From assembly GCA_963813355.1 (NCBI GenBank), contig CAWEYS010000029.1, forward strand, positions 251,233 through 315,232: 64,000 nt of DNA. Direction: 5' to 3'. This document shows positions 18,445 to 27,827 of the stretch, piece after piece (position 1 is the first letter of the stretch; each line of letters begins with the position of its first letter). The DNA is from DATAGF01 sp963813355. Lineage in GTDB: Bacteria > Actinomycetota > Thermoleophilia > Miltoncostaeales > Miltoncostaeaceae. Position numbers and translations under genes: made by a program. The notes under the pieces were generated by a model. The model was not told the origin of the DNA and ran no database searches. It worked only from the letters and a program-made list of their open reading frames with translations.

Positions 18445-20333
18445 CGACGGGCGCCGCCCACGGGGCGGCGGTCCGCGACGAGGCGCGCGAGGCCCTCGGG
18501 CGCGCCGAGGCCCACCTGCGCCGGCTGCAGTCGCCCGAGGGCTACTGGTGGGGCGAGCTCGAGTCGAACCCCACCATCACCGCCGAGCACGTCTTCCTGC
18601 TGGAGGCCCTCGGGCTGGCGGACCACGGCCTGCGCCGGCGGCTCGCCAACGAGCTGCTCGCCACCCAGGGCGACGACGGCGGCTGGCGCGTCTGGTACTC
18701 GGGCCCGGCCGACCTGTCGACCACCGCCGAGGGGTACTACGCGCTGCGGCTGTGCGGCCTGCCCGCCTCCGATCCGCGCCTGGCCCGCGCGCGCGAGATC
18801 GTCCTCGCGCACGGCGGCGTCAACCGCGCGCGCTTCTTCACCAAGCTCTGGCTCGCCGTCCTCGGCCGCTACCCGTGGTCGTCGCTGCCCGCGCTGCCGC
18901 CGGAGATGATCCTGCTGCCGGCGCGCGCGCCGATGTCGCCCTACCGGTTCGCGAGCTGGGCCCGCGGGACCTTCGTCGCGCTGATGATCGTCCTGACGCG
19001 CAACCCGACCTTCCCGCAGCCGGTCGGCCTCGACGAGCTCTTCCTCGAGCCGCCGGGGGCGGGCCCGGCGCCCCGGCCGAAGGCGCCGGGGCCGTGGACC
19101 CCGTTGCTGAGCCGCAGCCTGACGCTCGCGCGCCTCTACAACCGCCGCCCCATCCGCCCGCTGCGGCGGCTCGCCGAGGCCCGGGTGGCGCGCTGGATCT
19201 GCGAGCGCCAGGAGGCGGACGGCTCCTGGGGCGGCATCCAGCCGCCGTGGGTCTACTCGATCCTGGCCCTGCACGCGCTCGGGTTCCCGCTCGACCACCC
19301 GGTCATCGCGCGGGGCCTGGCCGGCTTCGAGGGGGCCTTCGCGCTGGACCTCGACGACGGCGAGCGCCTCCGCATCCAGGCGTGCCTGTCGCCGGTCTGG
19401 GACACCGCGCTGGCGGCGATCGCCCTGGCCGACGCGGGGGCGGCGCCCGACGACCCCGCGCTGGCGAACTCGGCGGCGTGGCTCCTCTCGAAGGAGGTAT
19501 CGCGCTTCGGCGACTGGCACCAGCTGCCCCGGCGGGGGCGCCCCGGGGGCTGGTCGTTCGAGTTCGCCAACGAGAACTACCCCGACACGGACGACACCGC
19601 CGAGGTCCTCATCGCCCTGCGCCGCTCCGGCCACCCCGGCTCCCACCCGGCGGTGCGGCGGGGAGTCGACTGGCTGCTGGCGATGCAGAGCGCGGACGGC
19701 GGCTGGGGCTCGTTCGACGTCGACAACGACCGGGCCGTCATGACGCAGATCCCCATCTGCGACTTCGGCGAGGTGATCGACCCGCCCACCGAGGACGTGA
19801 CCGCCCACGTCGTCGAGGCCCTGGTCGAGTGCGGCCTGCCGCGGGAGCACCCGGCGGTGCGGCGCGGCGTCGACTTCCTCTGGCGCACCCAGCGCGCCGA
19901 CGGGTCGTGGTGGGGGCGCTGGGGGGTGAACCACCTCTACGGCACCGGCGCCGCGCTGCCGGCCCTGGCGGCGGCCGGCGAGGACATGGGCGACGGGCGC
20001 GTGAGGCGCGCGGTGGCATGGCTCGCCGACCACCAGAACGGCGACGGCGGATGGGGCGAGAGCGTGCTGAGCTACCGCGACCCGGAGTGGGTGGGCCGCG
20101 GCGACTCGACGGCCTCCCAGACCGCCTGGGCCCTGCTCGGGCTCCTGGCCGCCGAGCCGGCCCACCCGGCGGTGGAGGGCGGGCTGGCGTTCCTCGCGCG
20201 CACCCAGCGCCCGGACGGCTCGTGGGACGAGCCCTGGTATACGGGGACCGGCTTCCCGATGGACTTCATGATCAACTACCACCTCTACCGCCAGGTGTTC
20301 CCGGTCACCGCGCTCGGCAGGGCGCTGCGGTGA
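18441..20333 (+). CDS. shc: Squalene-hopene cyclase
   Basis: Cyclises squalene to hopene/hopanol at the membrane. 630 residues with the protonating DXDD motif DTDD at 382-385, many QW-type repeats (QSPEGYWWGELE, QEADGSWGG, QSADGGWGSFD, QRADGSWWGRWG, QNGDGGWGE, QRPDGSWDE) and the C-terminal GTGFPMDFMINYHLYRQVFP. Full length for the family. The GTG at 18441 sits in the hpnA stop (GTGA). No break seen, unlike the following hpnC. Confidence 0.97.
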   Translation: MTTGAAHGAAVRDEAREALGRAEAHLRRLQSPEGYWWGELESNPTITAEHVFLLEALGLADHGLRRRLANELLATQGDDGGWRVWYSGPADLSTTAEGYYALRLCGLPASDPRLARAREIVLAHGGVNRARFFTKLWLAVLGRYPWSSLPALPPEMILLPARAPMSPYRFASWARGTFVALMIVLTRNPTFPQPVGLDELFLEPPGAGPAPRPKAPGPWTPLLSRSLTLARLYNRRPIRPLRRLAEARVARWICERQEADGSWGGIQPPWVYSILALHALGFPLDHPVIARGLAGFEGAFALDLDDGERLRIQACLSPVWDTALAAIALADAGAAPDDPALANSAAWLLSKEVSRFGDWHQLPRRGRPGGWSFEFANENYPDTDDTAEVLIALRRSGHPGSHPAVRRGVDWLLAMQSADGGWGSFDVDNDRAVMTQIPICDFGEVIDPPTEDVTAHVVEALVECGLPREHPAVRRGVDFLWRTQRADGSWWGRWGVNHLYGTGAALPALAAAGEDMGDGRVRRAVAWLADHQNGDGGWGESVLSYRDPEWVGRGDSTASQTAWALLGLLAAEPAHPAVEGGLAFLARTQRPDGSWDEPWYTGTGFPMDFMINYHLYRQVFPVTALGRALR

Positions 20334-21197
20334 GCGCGGTCGCCGCGGAGGGCCGGGCGGCCGCGCGCGCCGCGACCCGGGCGCACGACGAGAACTTCCC
20401 GGTGGCCTTCCTGCTCGCCCCGCGCGACGTGCGCTCCGACATGCGCGCGGTCTACGCCTTCTGCCGGGCGACCGACGACCTGGGCGACGAGGGCCCCGGC
20501 GGCCCCGCCGAGCGGCTCGCCCGGCTCGACGCCTGGGAGGCCGACCTCCGCTCGGCCGTCGCGGGCGGGGGCGCGGCCGATGCCCGCCTCGCCGCCCTGG
20601 CGCGAGACGATCGCCCGCCGCGGCCTGCCCCTCGACCCCTTCCTGCGCCTGATCGAGGCCAACCGCATGGACCAGCGCCGCGCGCGCTGGGAGACCCACG
20701 ACGACCTGCTGGAGTACTGCCGCCACTCGGCCACGCCGGTGGGCGAGATGGTCCTCGGCGTCCTCGGCTACCGCGACCCCTGGCGCGTCGGGATGAGCGA
20801 CGCGACCTGCATCGGCCTCCAGCTGGTGAACTTCTGGCAGGACGTCGCGCGCGACCTGCGCGACCGCGACCGCGTCTACCTGCCGCTCGCCGACATGGCG
20901 CGATTCGGGGTGACCGAGGACGACCTGCGCCGCGCTCCGGCGGGCGAGCCGGTGCGGCGCCTGGTCGAGCTCGAGGTGGAGCGCGCCCGCGGGTACCTGC
21001 TCGAGGGCGAGCCGCTGTACCGGTTCGTGCCGCGGCGCGTCGCCCTCGACCTGCGGATGTTCAGCGCCGGCGGGCTGGCCCTGTGCGACGCGATCGCGGC
21101 CCAGGGGTACGACACGCTGACGCGCCGGCCGGCCCCGGGGAGGCTCGGGCGGGCGCGCATCGCCGCGGCGGCCGCGCGACGGGCGGTGGGCCGGTGA
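20330..21197 (+). CDS. hpnC: Hydroxysqualene synthase HpnC (one frameshift)
   Basis: Converts presqualene diphosphate to hydroxysqualene. The N-terminus from the GTG at 20330 has AHDENFPVAFLLAPRDVRSDMRAVYAFCRATDDLGDE (first Asp motif DDLGDE). The frame changes near 20600, where one extra G or C is present. The rest continues as ETIARRGLPLDPF, LLEYCRHSATPVGEM and the second Asp motif NFWQDVARDLRDRDRVYLP. About 288 residues when repaired. Four-bp overlaps with shc and hpnD are intact, so I take the break as a consensus error. Confidence 0.88.
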
Positions 21198-22048
21198 CGC
21201 TCGACGAGGCGTACGAGGCCTGCCGCGACATCGCCCGCGAGGAGGCGCGCAACTTCTACTACGGGTTCATCCTGCTGCCGCCGGAGCGGCGCGCGGGGAT
21301 CTACGCCGCGTACGCCTTCAGCCGCCGCGCCGACGACAGCGTCGACGACGAGGGCACGCGCGCGGGCAAGCTGGCCGCGGTCGCAGACCGGCGCGACGAG
21401 CTCGACGCCTGCTACGGGGGGACCCCGCCCGGCGACGACCCCGTGCTGGTCGCCCTGGCCGACACGGTGCGGCGGTTCGAGGTGCCCCGCAGCCACCTCG
21501 ACGCCCTGCTGGACGGGGTGGCCATGGACCTCACGTTCCGCCGCTACCCGGACTTCCCCGCGCTCAAGGAGTACTGCGACCGGGTCGCGGGGGCCGTCGG
21601 GCTGGTGAGCCTGCACGTGTTCGGGTTCTCCGATTCGCGCGCGCCCGGGCACGCCGCCGACCTCGGCGTCGCCATGCAGATCGTCAACATCATGCGCGAC
21701 GTCGCCGAGGACGCCGAGCGCGACCGCATCTACCTGCCGGCCGACGAGATGGCGGCCCACGGGGTCAGCGAGTCCGACGTGATGGACGGCGTCGCCTCGC
21801 CGGGCTTCCGCGCGCTCATGCGCGCGCAGGGCGCGCGCGCCCGCGACTACTTCGCCCGCGGCGAGCGGCTGCTGCCGCTGCTCGACCGCCGCGCCCGGAT
21901 GTGCGTGTCGATGCTCTCTGGCCTCTACCGGGAGATCCTGGATGCCATCGAGGCGCGCGACTACGACGTCTTCGCCGGGCGGGTGTCGCTGTCGACGCCG
22001 CGCAAGCTCGCCCTGATGGGTCGCCGGACCGCATCCGCGCTGCGATGA
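21194..22048 (+). CDS. hpnD: Presqualene diphosphate synthase
   Basis: Joins two farnesyl diphosphates into presqualene diphosphate. 284 residues with SRRADDSVDDEG (first Asp-rich motif, about 43-54), EYCDRVAGAVGLVSLHVFG and IVNIMRDVAEDAERDRIYLP (second Asp-rich motif). The Tyr pair in NFYYGFILLP is typical of HpnD. GTG start overlaps the hpnC stop, and hpnE starts in the stop of this gene. Confidence 0.93.
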   Translation: MTLDEAYEACRDIAREEARNFYYGFILLPPERRAGIYAAYAFSRRADDSVDDEGTRAGKLAAVADRRDELDACYGGTPPGDDPVLVALADTVRRFEVPRSHLDALLDGVAMDLTFRRYPDFPALKEYCDRVAGAVGLVSLHVFGFSDSRAPGHAADLGVAMQIVNIMRDVAEDAERDRIYLPADEMAAHGVSESDVMDGVASPGFRALMRAQGARARDYFARGERLLPLLDRRARMCVSMLSGLYREILDAIEARDYDVFAGRVSLSTPRKLALMGRRTASALR

Positions 22049-23370
22049 GCCGCCCGCGAGTGGTGGTCTGCGGGGGCGGCCTCGCGGGGATCGCGGCCGC
22101 CGTCGAGGCGGCCGGGCTGGGAGCCGAGGTGACCCTCGTCGAGCGCCGCCCCTTCCTCGGCGGCAAGGCGTTCAGCTTCACCGACCCCGAGACCGGCAGG
22201 GAGGTCGACAACGGCCAGCACGTCTACCTGGGGTGCTGCCCGGCCTACATCCGGCTGCTGCGGCTGCTCGGGACGCTGGGCCACACATCGCTCCAGCGCC
22301 GCCTCGACGCGCCCGTGCGCGACCGCGCCGGCCGGCGGGGGGCCCTGCGCGCCGCACCCCTGCCCGCGCCCCTGCACCTGGGCCTCTCCTTCGCCGCCTA
22401 CCCCCACCTCTCGGCGGCCGAGAAGGCCTCGGCCCTGCGCGCCCTGGGGGCCCTCGCGGCCATGTCCGAGGGCGCGCGCCGGGAGCTCGACGGCCTGAGC
22501 TTCGCCGACTGGCTCGCGGACCGCGGCCAGTCGCCCGGCGCCGTCCGGCGCTTCTGGGACCTGATCGTGCTGCCGACCTGCAACGACCGCGGCGACCGGG
22601 TCTCGGCCGCGCTGGCCGCGTTCGTGTTCCGGCGGGGCTTCCTCCAGACGTCGTGGGGATCGGGGATCGGCTGGTCGCGCGTCGGCCTCACCCGGCTCGT
22701 CGACCCCGCCGCCCGCCAGTTCCTGGCCGCGCGCGGGGGGCGCGTCGTCTCGGGGGCGGCCGTGGCGGAGGTCCGCCCGGGCGCGGTGGCCCTCGCCGAC
22801 GGCGCCACCCTGCCGGCCGACGCCGTCGTGCTCGCCCTGCCACCCGGCCGCGCGAGCGCGGTCTGCCCCGAGGCGCTGCCGGCCGACCCGGCGCTGGGCG
22901 CCTCGCCGATCGTGAACGTGCACGTCTGGTACGACCGGCCCGTGATGGACGAGCCCTTCACGGCCGTGGTCGACAGCCCGGTGCAGTGGATCTTCAACCG
23001 CACCGTGATGGGCGGAGGCGACGGGTCGTCGCACCACCTGGCGATCTCGATCTCGGGCGCCCGGGAGGAGGTGGGGGTGCCGCGCGCCAAGCTGGCGGCG
23101 GCCATGCGCGCCGAGCTCGAGGAGCTCCTGCCGCGCGCCCGCGCCGCGGAGGCGCTGGCGACGGCCGTCGTCAAGGAGCCCCAGGCGACCTTCGCCCAGG
23201 CCCCGGGCCAGGCCGCCCGGCGGCCGGGGGTCGCGACGCCGCTCCCGGGGGTGGCCCTCGCCGGCGCGTGGACCGCCACCGGCTGGCCGGCCACCATGGA
23301 GGGCGCCGTCCGCAGCGGGATCGCCGCCGCCCGGCACGTCCTCGGCGCCCGGGTGCCCACCGAGCGCTGA
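22045..23370 (+). CDS. hpnE: Hydroxysqualene dehydroxylase
   Basis: FAD-dependent amine-oxidase-fold enzyme that reduces hydroxysqualene to squalene. 441 residues; dinucleotide loop VVVCGGGLAGIAAAVEA at the N-terminus, ERRPFLGGKAFSF, DNGQHVYLGC and the C-terminal FAD segment LAGAWTATGWPATMEGAVRSGIAAA. It completes the HpnCDE route. Ends 5 bp from the stop of the convergent transporter gene. Confidence 0.93.
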   Translation: MSRPRVVVCGGGLAGIAAAVEAAGLGAEVTLVERRPFLGGKAFSFTDPETGREVDNGQHVYLGCCPAYIRLLRLLGTLGHTSLQRRLDAPVRDRAGRRGALRAAPLPAPLHLGLSFAAYPHLSAAEKASALRALGALAAMSEGARRELDGLSFADWLADRGQSPGAVRRFWDLIVLPTCNDRGDRVSAALAAFVFRRGFLQTSWGSGIGWSRVGLTRLVDPAARQFLAARGGRVVSGAAVAEVRPGAVALADGATLPADAVVLALPPGRASAVCPEALPADPALGASPIVNVHVWYDRPVMDEPFTAVVDSPVQWIFNRTVMGGGDGSSHHLAISISGAREEVGVPRAKLAAAMRAELEELLPRARAAEALATAVVKEPQATFAQAPGQAARRPGVATPLPGVALAGAWTATGWPATMEGAVRSGIAAARHVLGARVPTER

Positions 23371-23375
23371 CGAGG

Positions 23376-24233
23376 TCAGCCCGTCACGGGCCGGGGGCGC
23401 GCGAGGGAGCGGGTGGTCGTGTGCGTCAGCAGGTAGACGCCGATCCCCACCAGGACCAGCCCGACCGTGAGCTGGGCGGCCCGGGCGGGCTCCGTGGGCC
23501 AGTCCTCGCCGAAGAGGACCGGGGCGAGGGCGACCGGGACGAGGGTGTTGACCACGCCGACGATCGACTCCACCGTGGTCGCCTCGCCGGACTGGAGGGC
23601 GCTGGTCTTGGACAGGTAGCCGAGCGCGCCCACGGTGAAGGCGCTCGACAACGCGACGGCGAGAAGCGTCCAGCGGGAGCTGTCGATGGCGTCGGCCATC
23701 AGCTTCGAGAGGATCCCGTTGAGGGCCCAGGCGCACCCGCACGACAGCGCCATGAGGCGCACGTCGATGTGAGCGCCCTGAGCGCGGGCGACGAACACCC
23801 ACAGCGCCCCCGCCAGCAGGAGCCCGCCGCAGATCAGCCACGGGAGCGGCCCCGCGATCGAGACCTCGCGCGGGGGCGAGTGCAGCGCCACCAGCGCGAC
23901 CCCGCCGGCGAGGAGGGCGATGCCGATCAGCGCCGGCACGCGCGGCTTCTCCTTGAGCACGACCGCCGAGAAGACGACCAGCACGAACAGGCCGAGCGCC
24001 ATCGCGGGGGCGACGATGGTGAGGGGGGCCACGAGCAGGGCCGCCGTCTTCAGCGCCCAGCCGCCGAGGTCGAGGCCGGCCGCCAGCCACCAGAGGGGCC
24101 GCTTGACCAGTCTGACCAGCAGCCCGACCCGCAGCGACTGCTCGGCGGGCTCGCGGCGCGCCGTGAGCGCCGTGAGCACCACTCCGAGGTTGGCCGACAG
24201 CGCCGCCGACGTGATCAGGACAAAGGTGAGCAA
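23376..24233 (-). CDS. DMT/EamA-like membrane transporter
   Basis: 285 residues with about nine to ten hydrophobic segments in two similar halves, as in DMT-superfamily (EamA or small-molecule permease) proteins. Conserved-looking bits include APAMALGLFVLVVFSAVVLKEKP, the usual E-rich loop after TM4. The substrate is not predictable. It points away from the PAP2 gene and converges with hpnE. Confidence 0.65.
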   Translation of the reverse strand: MLTFVLITSAALSANLGVVLTALTARREPAEQSLRVGLLVRLVKRPLWWLAAGLDLGGWALKTAALLVAPLTIVAPAMALGLFVLVVFSAVVLKEKPRVPALIGIALLAGGVALVALHSPPREVSIAGPLPWLICGGLLLAGALWVFVARAQGAHIDVRLMALSCGCAWALNGILSKLMADAIDSSRWTLLAVALSSAFTVGALGYLSKTSALQSGEATTVESIVGVVNTLVPVALAPVLFGEDWPTEPARAAQLTVGLVLVGIGVYLLTHTTTRSLARPRPVTG

Positions 24234-24270
24234 AACTCCCGCTCCGGGTGGGTCTGGTCCGCGTGACCGA

Positions 24271-24279
24271 TGTTACGAT
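24271..24279 (+). promoter_or_regulatory. Extended -10 promoter element
   Basis: TGTTACGAT is an extended -10 (TG-n-TACGAT) 34 bp before the ATG at 24314, in the 80-bp divergent gap. No good -35 was seen, which an extended -10 can tolerate. A short GACCC/GGGTC hairpin lies between it and the ATG. Confidence 0.4.
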
Positions 24280-24313
24280 CCGGCATCGCAGGACCCTTGT
24301 GGGGGGTCGTCGG

Positions 24314-25210
24314 ATGGCGCGACAACGGCTGGGGGGGATCGCGCGGCTCTGGTGGGCCTGGGTCGCGTCGGCGCGCGCCGACGGCGGTCGCCTGGCCGCG
24401 GTCGGGCGGCGCGCCCGCCGGGCGGCCGCCTCGGTGGGGAGCGGCTGGCGCGAGGCCCTCATCGCGCTCGCCGCCTACGGGCTCTACAGCCTCGTGAAGG
24501 GCCTCTGGGGCGGCTCGCTGGAGGAGGGCCGGCGCGCCGCCGCCTCCCTGGTCGACTTCGAGAAGTCGCTCGGGATCTACGTCGAGCCGGACCTGCAGCG
24601 GTTCTTCGTGGACCACGACCTGGGGATGCCCTTCTGGAACGCGTTCTACGTGGTCAGCCAGGTGGTGGTGCTGCCGCTGACGCTGTTCCTGGTCTACCGC
24701 TACGCGCGGGGCTCCTACGCCTTCCTCCGCAACATGGCGATCCTCTCGTGGACCGCGGGGGTCATCTGGTACGCGCTCCAGCCGGTCGCCCCGCCGCGCC
24801 TGCTGGAGTCCGGGTTCACCGACACGGTCAGCAGCCAGACCTTCTTCCAGCTCGACTCGGAGTTCATCCGGGCCTTCTACAACCCGGTGGCGGCGATGCC
24901 GAGCCTCCACGTGGGGATGGCGCCCGTGGTCGCGTGGGCGCTGATCAAGCTCACGCCGTGGGTCTGGACCAAGGCCCTGGGGGTCGCCTATCCGCTGCTG
25001 GTGGCGACGTCGATCGTCGTGACGGGCAACCACTTCATCCTCGACATCGCGGGCGGGCTCGCGGTCGTGCTTCCGGCGGCCGCGATCTCGGCCTGGCTGG
25101 TGCGCGAGCCCCGGCCGGGACCGAGCCGGGTCGCCACCGCGCTGGGCACCGCCCTGCGCCACGGCCGTGATGACGCGCGACGGGAGCGGGGCCCGGCACA
25201 CAGGACCTGA
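24314..25210 (+). CDS. PAP2-superfamily (inositol phosphorylceramide synthase-like) membrane protein
   Basis: 298 residues. A basic N-terminus is followed by about six membrane segments. PAP2 motifs: PSLHVGMAP (motif 2, His) and TGNHFILDIAGG (motif 3, His and Asp). PVAPPRLL before motif 2 is typical of the AUR1/PAP2_3 group of actinobacterial phosphatases or head-group transferases. Probably acts on a lipid phosphate. It precedes zwf by 66 bp but is not obviously in the same pathway. Confidence 0.8.
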   Translation: MARQRLGGIARLWWAWVASARADGGRLAAVGRRARRAAASVGSGWREALIALAAYGLYSLVKGLWGGSLEEGRRAAASLVDFEKSLGIYVEPDLQRFFVDHDLGMPFWNAFYVVSQVVVLPLTLFLVYRYARGSYAFLRNMAILSWTAGVIWYALQPVAPPRLLESGFTDTVSSQTFFQLDSEFIRAFYNPVAAMPSLHVGMAPVVAWALIKLTPWVWTKALGVAYPLLVATSIVVTGNHFILDIAGGLAVVLPAAAISAWLVREPRPGPSRVATALGTALRHGRDDARRERGPAHRT

Positions 25211-25276
25211 TCCCATCTGGCGCCGCCGGGAGCCGAGCCGGTAGCATCGGCCCGCCGCGAACCGGGTGGGCTGCAG

Positions 25277-26695
25277 ATGGCGCAGGGACAAGCGGGGCCT
25301 GTCGGCCCACGGCCGGCCGACGTGCTCGGGATCTTCGGGATCACCGGCGACCTGGCGACCCGCATGACCCTCCCCTCCCTCTACCGGCTCGAGCGGCGCG
25401 GGCTGCTGACGTGCCCCGTGGTCGGGGTGGCGTTCGACGACTGGACCGACGACCGGCTGCGGGACCACGCGCGCCAGGCGATCGTCGCCGCGGGCGAGAC
25501 GCTCGACGAGGCGGTCTTCGGCCGGCTCGCCGGGCGCCTGTCGTACGTCCAGGGCGACTTCGCCGACGCGGCGACCTACCAGCGGGTGGCCGCGGCCCTG
25601 GGCGGAGCGCGCGCGCCGGTCTTCTACCTGGAGATCCCGCCCTCGCTGTTCGGCACCGTCGTCGCCGGCCTCGACGGCGCGGGCCTGACTCGCGACGCCC
25701 GCGTGGTCGTGGAGAAGCCCTTCGGCCACGACCTCGAATCGGCGCGGACCCTCGCCGCCGAGCTGCACGAGCACCTGGACGAGTCCCAGATCTTCCGCAT
25801 CGACCACTTCCTCGGGAAGATGGGGTTCGAGGAGATCCTCTACCTGCGGCTCGCCAACGCGATGCTGGAGCCGCTCTGGAACCGCAATTACATCGACTGC
25901 GTGCAGATCACCATGGCCGAGACCGTCGGCGTCGAGGACCGGGGGCACTTCTACGACCCGCTCGGGGCGCTGTGCGACGTGGTCGTCAACCACCTGATGC
26001 AGGTCGTCGCCTCGATCGCCATGGAGCCCCCGGCGGCCAACGACGCGGTCGCGCTGAAGACCGCGGCTCTCACCGTCCTCCGCGCCGTCGAGGCGGCCGA
26101 CCCTGCGCACTACGTGCGCGGCCAGTACGAGGGCTACCGCGAGATCGACGGGGTCGCCGCCGACTCGACCACCGAGACCTACGCCGCGCTGCGCCTCCGG
26201 ATCGACGACTGGCGCTGGTGGGGCGTCCCCTTCTTCATCCGAACCGGCAAGCGGCTGCCGGAGAAGGTGACCGAGGCGCGACTGGTCTTCAAGACCCCCC
26301 CGCCGCTGCGCGGCTTCGCGCGCCCCGGGCAGCGCTTGCCGGAGCCCGACCAGCTTGTCATCCGGATCGATCCCAGCGCCGCCATCCGCCTGCGGCTCGA
26401 GGCCCGGCGCGCCGACTCGCCGAGCCCCGAGCCAATCACGCTCGACATGGAGTTCGCCGACGAGGGCGGGGCGGGGCCGAGCCCCTACGAGGTGCTCCTC
26501 GCGGCCGCCATGGCAGGCGAGGAGCTGAGGTTCACCCGCCAGGAGGGCGTCGAGCAGCAGTGGCGGATCATGCAGCCGCTGCTCGACGCGCCGCCGCCCG
26601 TGCTGCCCTACGAGCCCGGAACGGCCGGGCCCGCCGCCGCCGACGCCCTGGCCGAGCCCCACGGCGGATGGCGCGGGCCCTGGACGGCGACGTGA
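25277..26695 (+). CDS. zwf: Glucose-6-phosphate dehydrogenase (paralogue 1)
   Basis: Oxidises glucose 6-phosphate to the lactone with NAD(P)+. 472 residues; N-terminal nucleotide loop FGITGDLATRMT, EKPFGHDLESA, and the substrate motif RIDHFLGKM, where the common form is RIDHYLGKE. DRGHFYDPLGALCDVVVNHLMQ and FFIRTGKRLPEKVTE are further matches. Intact, in contrast to the second copy at 57647-59093. Followed by tal, pgi and gnd. Confidence 0.92.
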   Translation: MAQGQAGPVGPRPADVLGIFGITGDLATRMTLPSLYRLERRGLLTCPVVGVAFDDWTDDRLRDHARQAIVAAGETLDEAVFGRLAGRLSYVQGDFADAATYQRVAAALGGARAPVFYLEIPPSLFGTVVAGLDGAGLTRDARVVVEKPFGHDLESARTLAAELHEHLDESQIFRIDHFLGKMGFEEILYLRLANAMLEPLWNRNYIDCVQITMAETVGVEDRGHFYDPLGALCDVVVNHLMQVVASIAMEPPAANDAVALKTAALTVLRAVEAADPAHYVRGQYEGYREIDGVAADSTTETYAALRLRIDDWRWWGVPFFIRTGKRLPEKVTEARLVFKTPPPLRGFARPGQRLPEPDQLVIRIDPSAAIRLRLEARRADSPSPEPITLDMEFADEGGAGPSPYEVLLAAAMAGEELRFTRQEGVEQQWRIMQPLLDAPPPVLPYEPGTAGPAAADALAEPHGGWRGPWTAT

Positions 26696-26738
26696 CCGCC
26701 CTCGACGCATCCCGCACCGCGCGACCATCGGAGACGCC

Positions 26739-27827
26739 GTGAAGCCCACCCAGAAGCTGCACCAGGCGGGCCAGAGCCTGTGGCTCGACAACATCACCCG
26801 CGACCTCCTGACCGACGGGACCCTGCGGTCGTACATCGACGACCTCGGGATCACCGGGCTGACCTCGAACCCGACGATCTTCGACCACGCCTTCCGCAAC
26901 TCGGAGTCGTACGACGGGGCGATCCGCGCGGGAGCCGAGGAGGGCCTGGCCGCCGAGGAGATCTTCTTCCGGCTGGCGATCGAGGACCTCCAGGGCGCCG
27001 CCGACAACTTCCGCCCCGTCTGGGACCGCACGAACGGGATCGACGGGTGGGTGTCGCTGGAGGTCTCGCCCCGCCTCGCCCGCGACCCCGACAGCACCCT
27101 CGCGGCGGCGGTGGACCTGTCGGGCAGGGCCGCCCGCCCGAACCTGTTCATCAAGATCCCGGGCACCCCCGAGGGCCTGGCGGCGATCGAGGAGGCCATC
27201 TTCGCCGGCGTGCCGGTGAACGTGACGCTGCTGTTCAGCCGCGAGCAGTACCTGGCCGCGGCCGACGCCTACATGCGGGGCGTGGAGCGGCGCGTCGAGG
27301 CGGGGCGCGACCCGGCGGTGGGGTCGGTGGCGTCGGTCTTCGTGAGCCGCTGGGACACGTCGCCCGAGGCGAAGGAGGCCCCCGAGGACCTGCGCAACGC
27401 CCTCGGCATCGCGCAGGCCAAGCTCACCTACCGGGCCTACCGCGAGCTGCTCGACTCCTCGCGCTGGGGCCGCCTGGCCAACGAGGGCGCCCGCCCCCAG
27501 CGGCTGCTGTGGGCGAGCACCGGCACGAAGGACCCGGAGGCCTCGGACGTGCTCTACGTCCGCGCGCTGGCCGCGCCGTTCACGATCAACACGATGCCCG
27601 AGAAGACGCTGCTCGCGTTCGGCGACCACGGCGAGGTGACCGACTTCCTGCCGGCCGACGGAGGCGACGCGGAGGAGGTCGCCGCGCGGTTCACCGCCGG
27701 CGGGGCCGACCTCGACGCGCTGGCCGCCCGCCTCCAGAGCGAGGGCGCAGACGCGTTCGTGGGCTCCTGGGACGAGCTGCTGAAGACGATCGAGGAGCGG
27801 TCGGCGGCCCTCGCGGGCAGCCGGTGA
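26739..27827 (+). CDS. tal: Transaldolase
   Basis: Moves the dihydroxyacetone unit between sugar phosphates in the non-oxidative pentose phosphate pathway. 362 residues; GLTSNPTIFDHA near the N-terminus, the Schiff-base lysine in NLFIKIPGTPEGL, and LLWASTGTKDP. The length matches the bacterial tal often placed beside zwf and pgi. GTG start at 26739 with GGAG 6 nt upstream. Confidence 0.94.
   Translation: MKPTQKLHQAGQSLWLDNITRDLLTDGTLRSYIDDLGITGLTSNPTIFDHAFRNSESYDGAIRAGAEEGLAAEEIFFRLAIEDLQGAADNFRPVWDRTNGIDGWVSLEVSPRLARDPDSTLAAAVDLSGRAARPNLFIKIPGTPEGLAAIEEAIFAGVPVNVTLLFSREQYLAAADAYMRGVERRVEAGRDPAVGSVASVFVSRWDTSPEAKEAPEDLRNALGIAQAKLTYRAYRELLDSSRWGRLANEGARPQRLLWASTGTKDPEASDVLYVRALAAPFTINTMPEKTLLAFGDHGEVTDFLPADGGDAEEVAARFTAGGADLDALAARLQSEGADAFVGSWDELLKTIEERSAALAGSR

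Noticed and set aside
18129..20726. 865-codon open frame on the minus strand opposite shc
   Set aside because: Antisense shadow of shc and hpnA; Arg/Gly/Ala-rich low-complexity translation.
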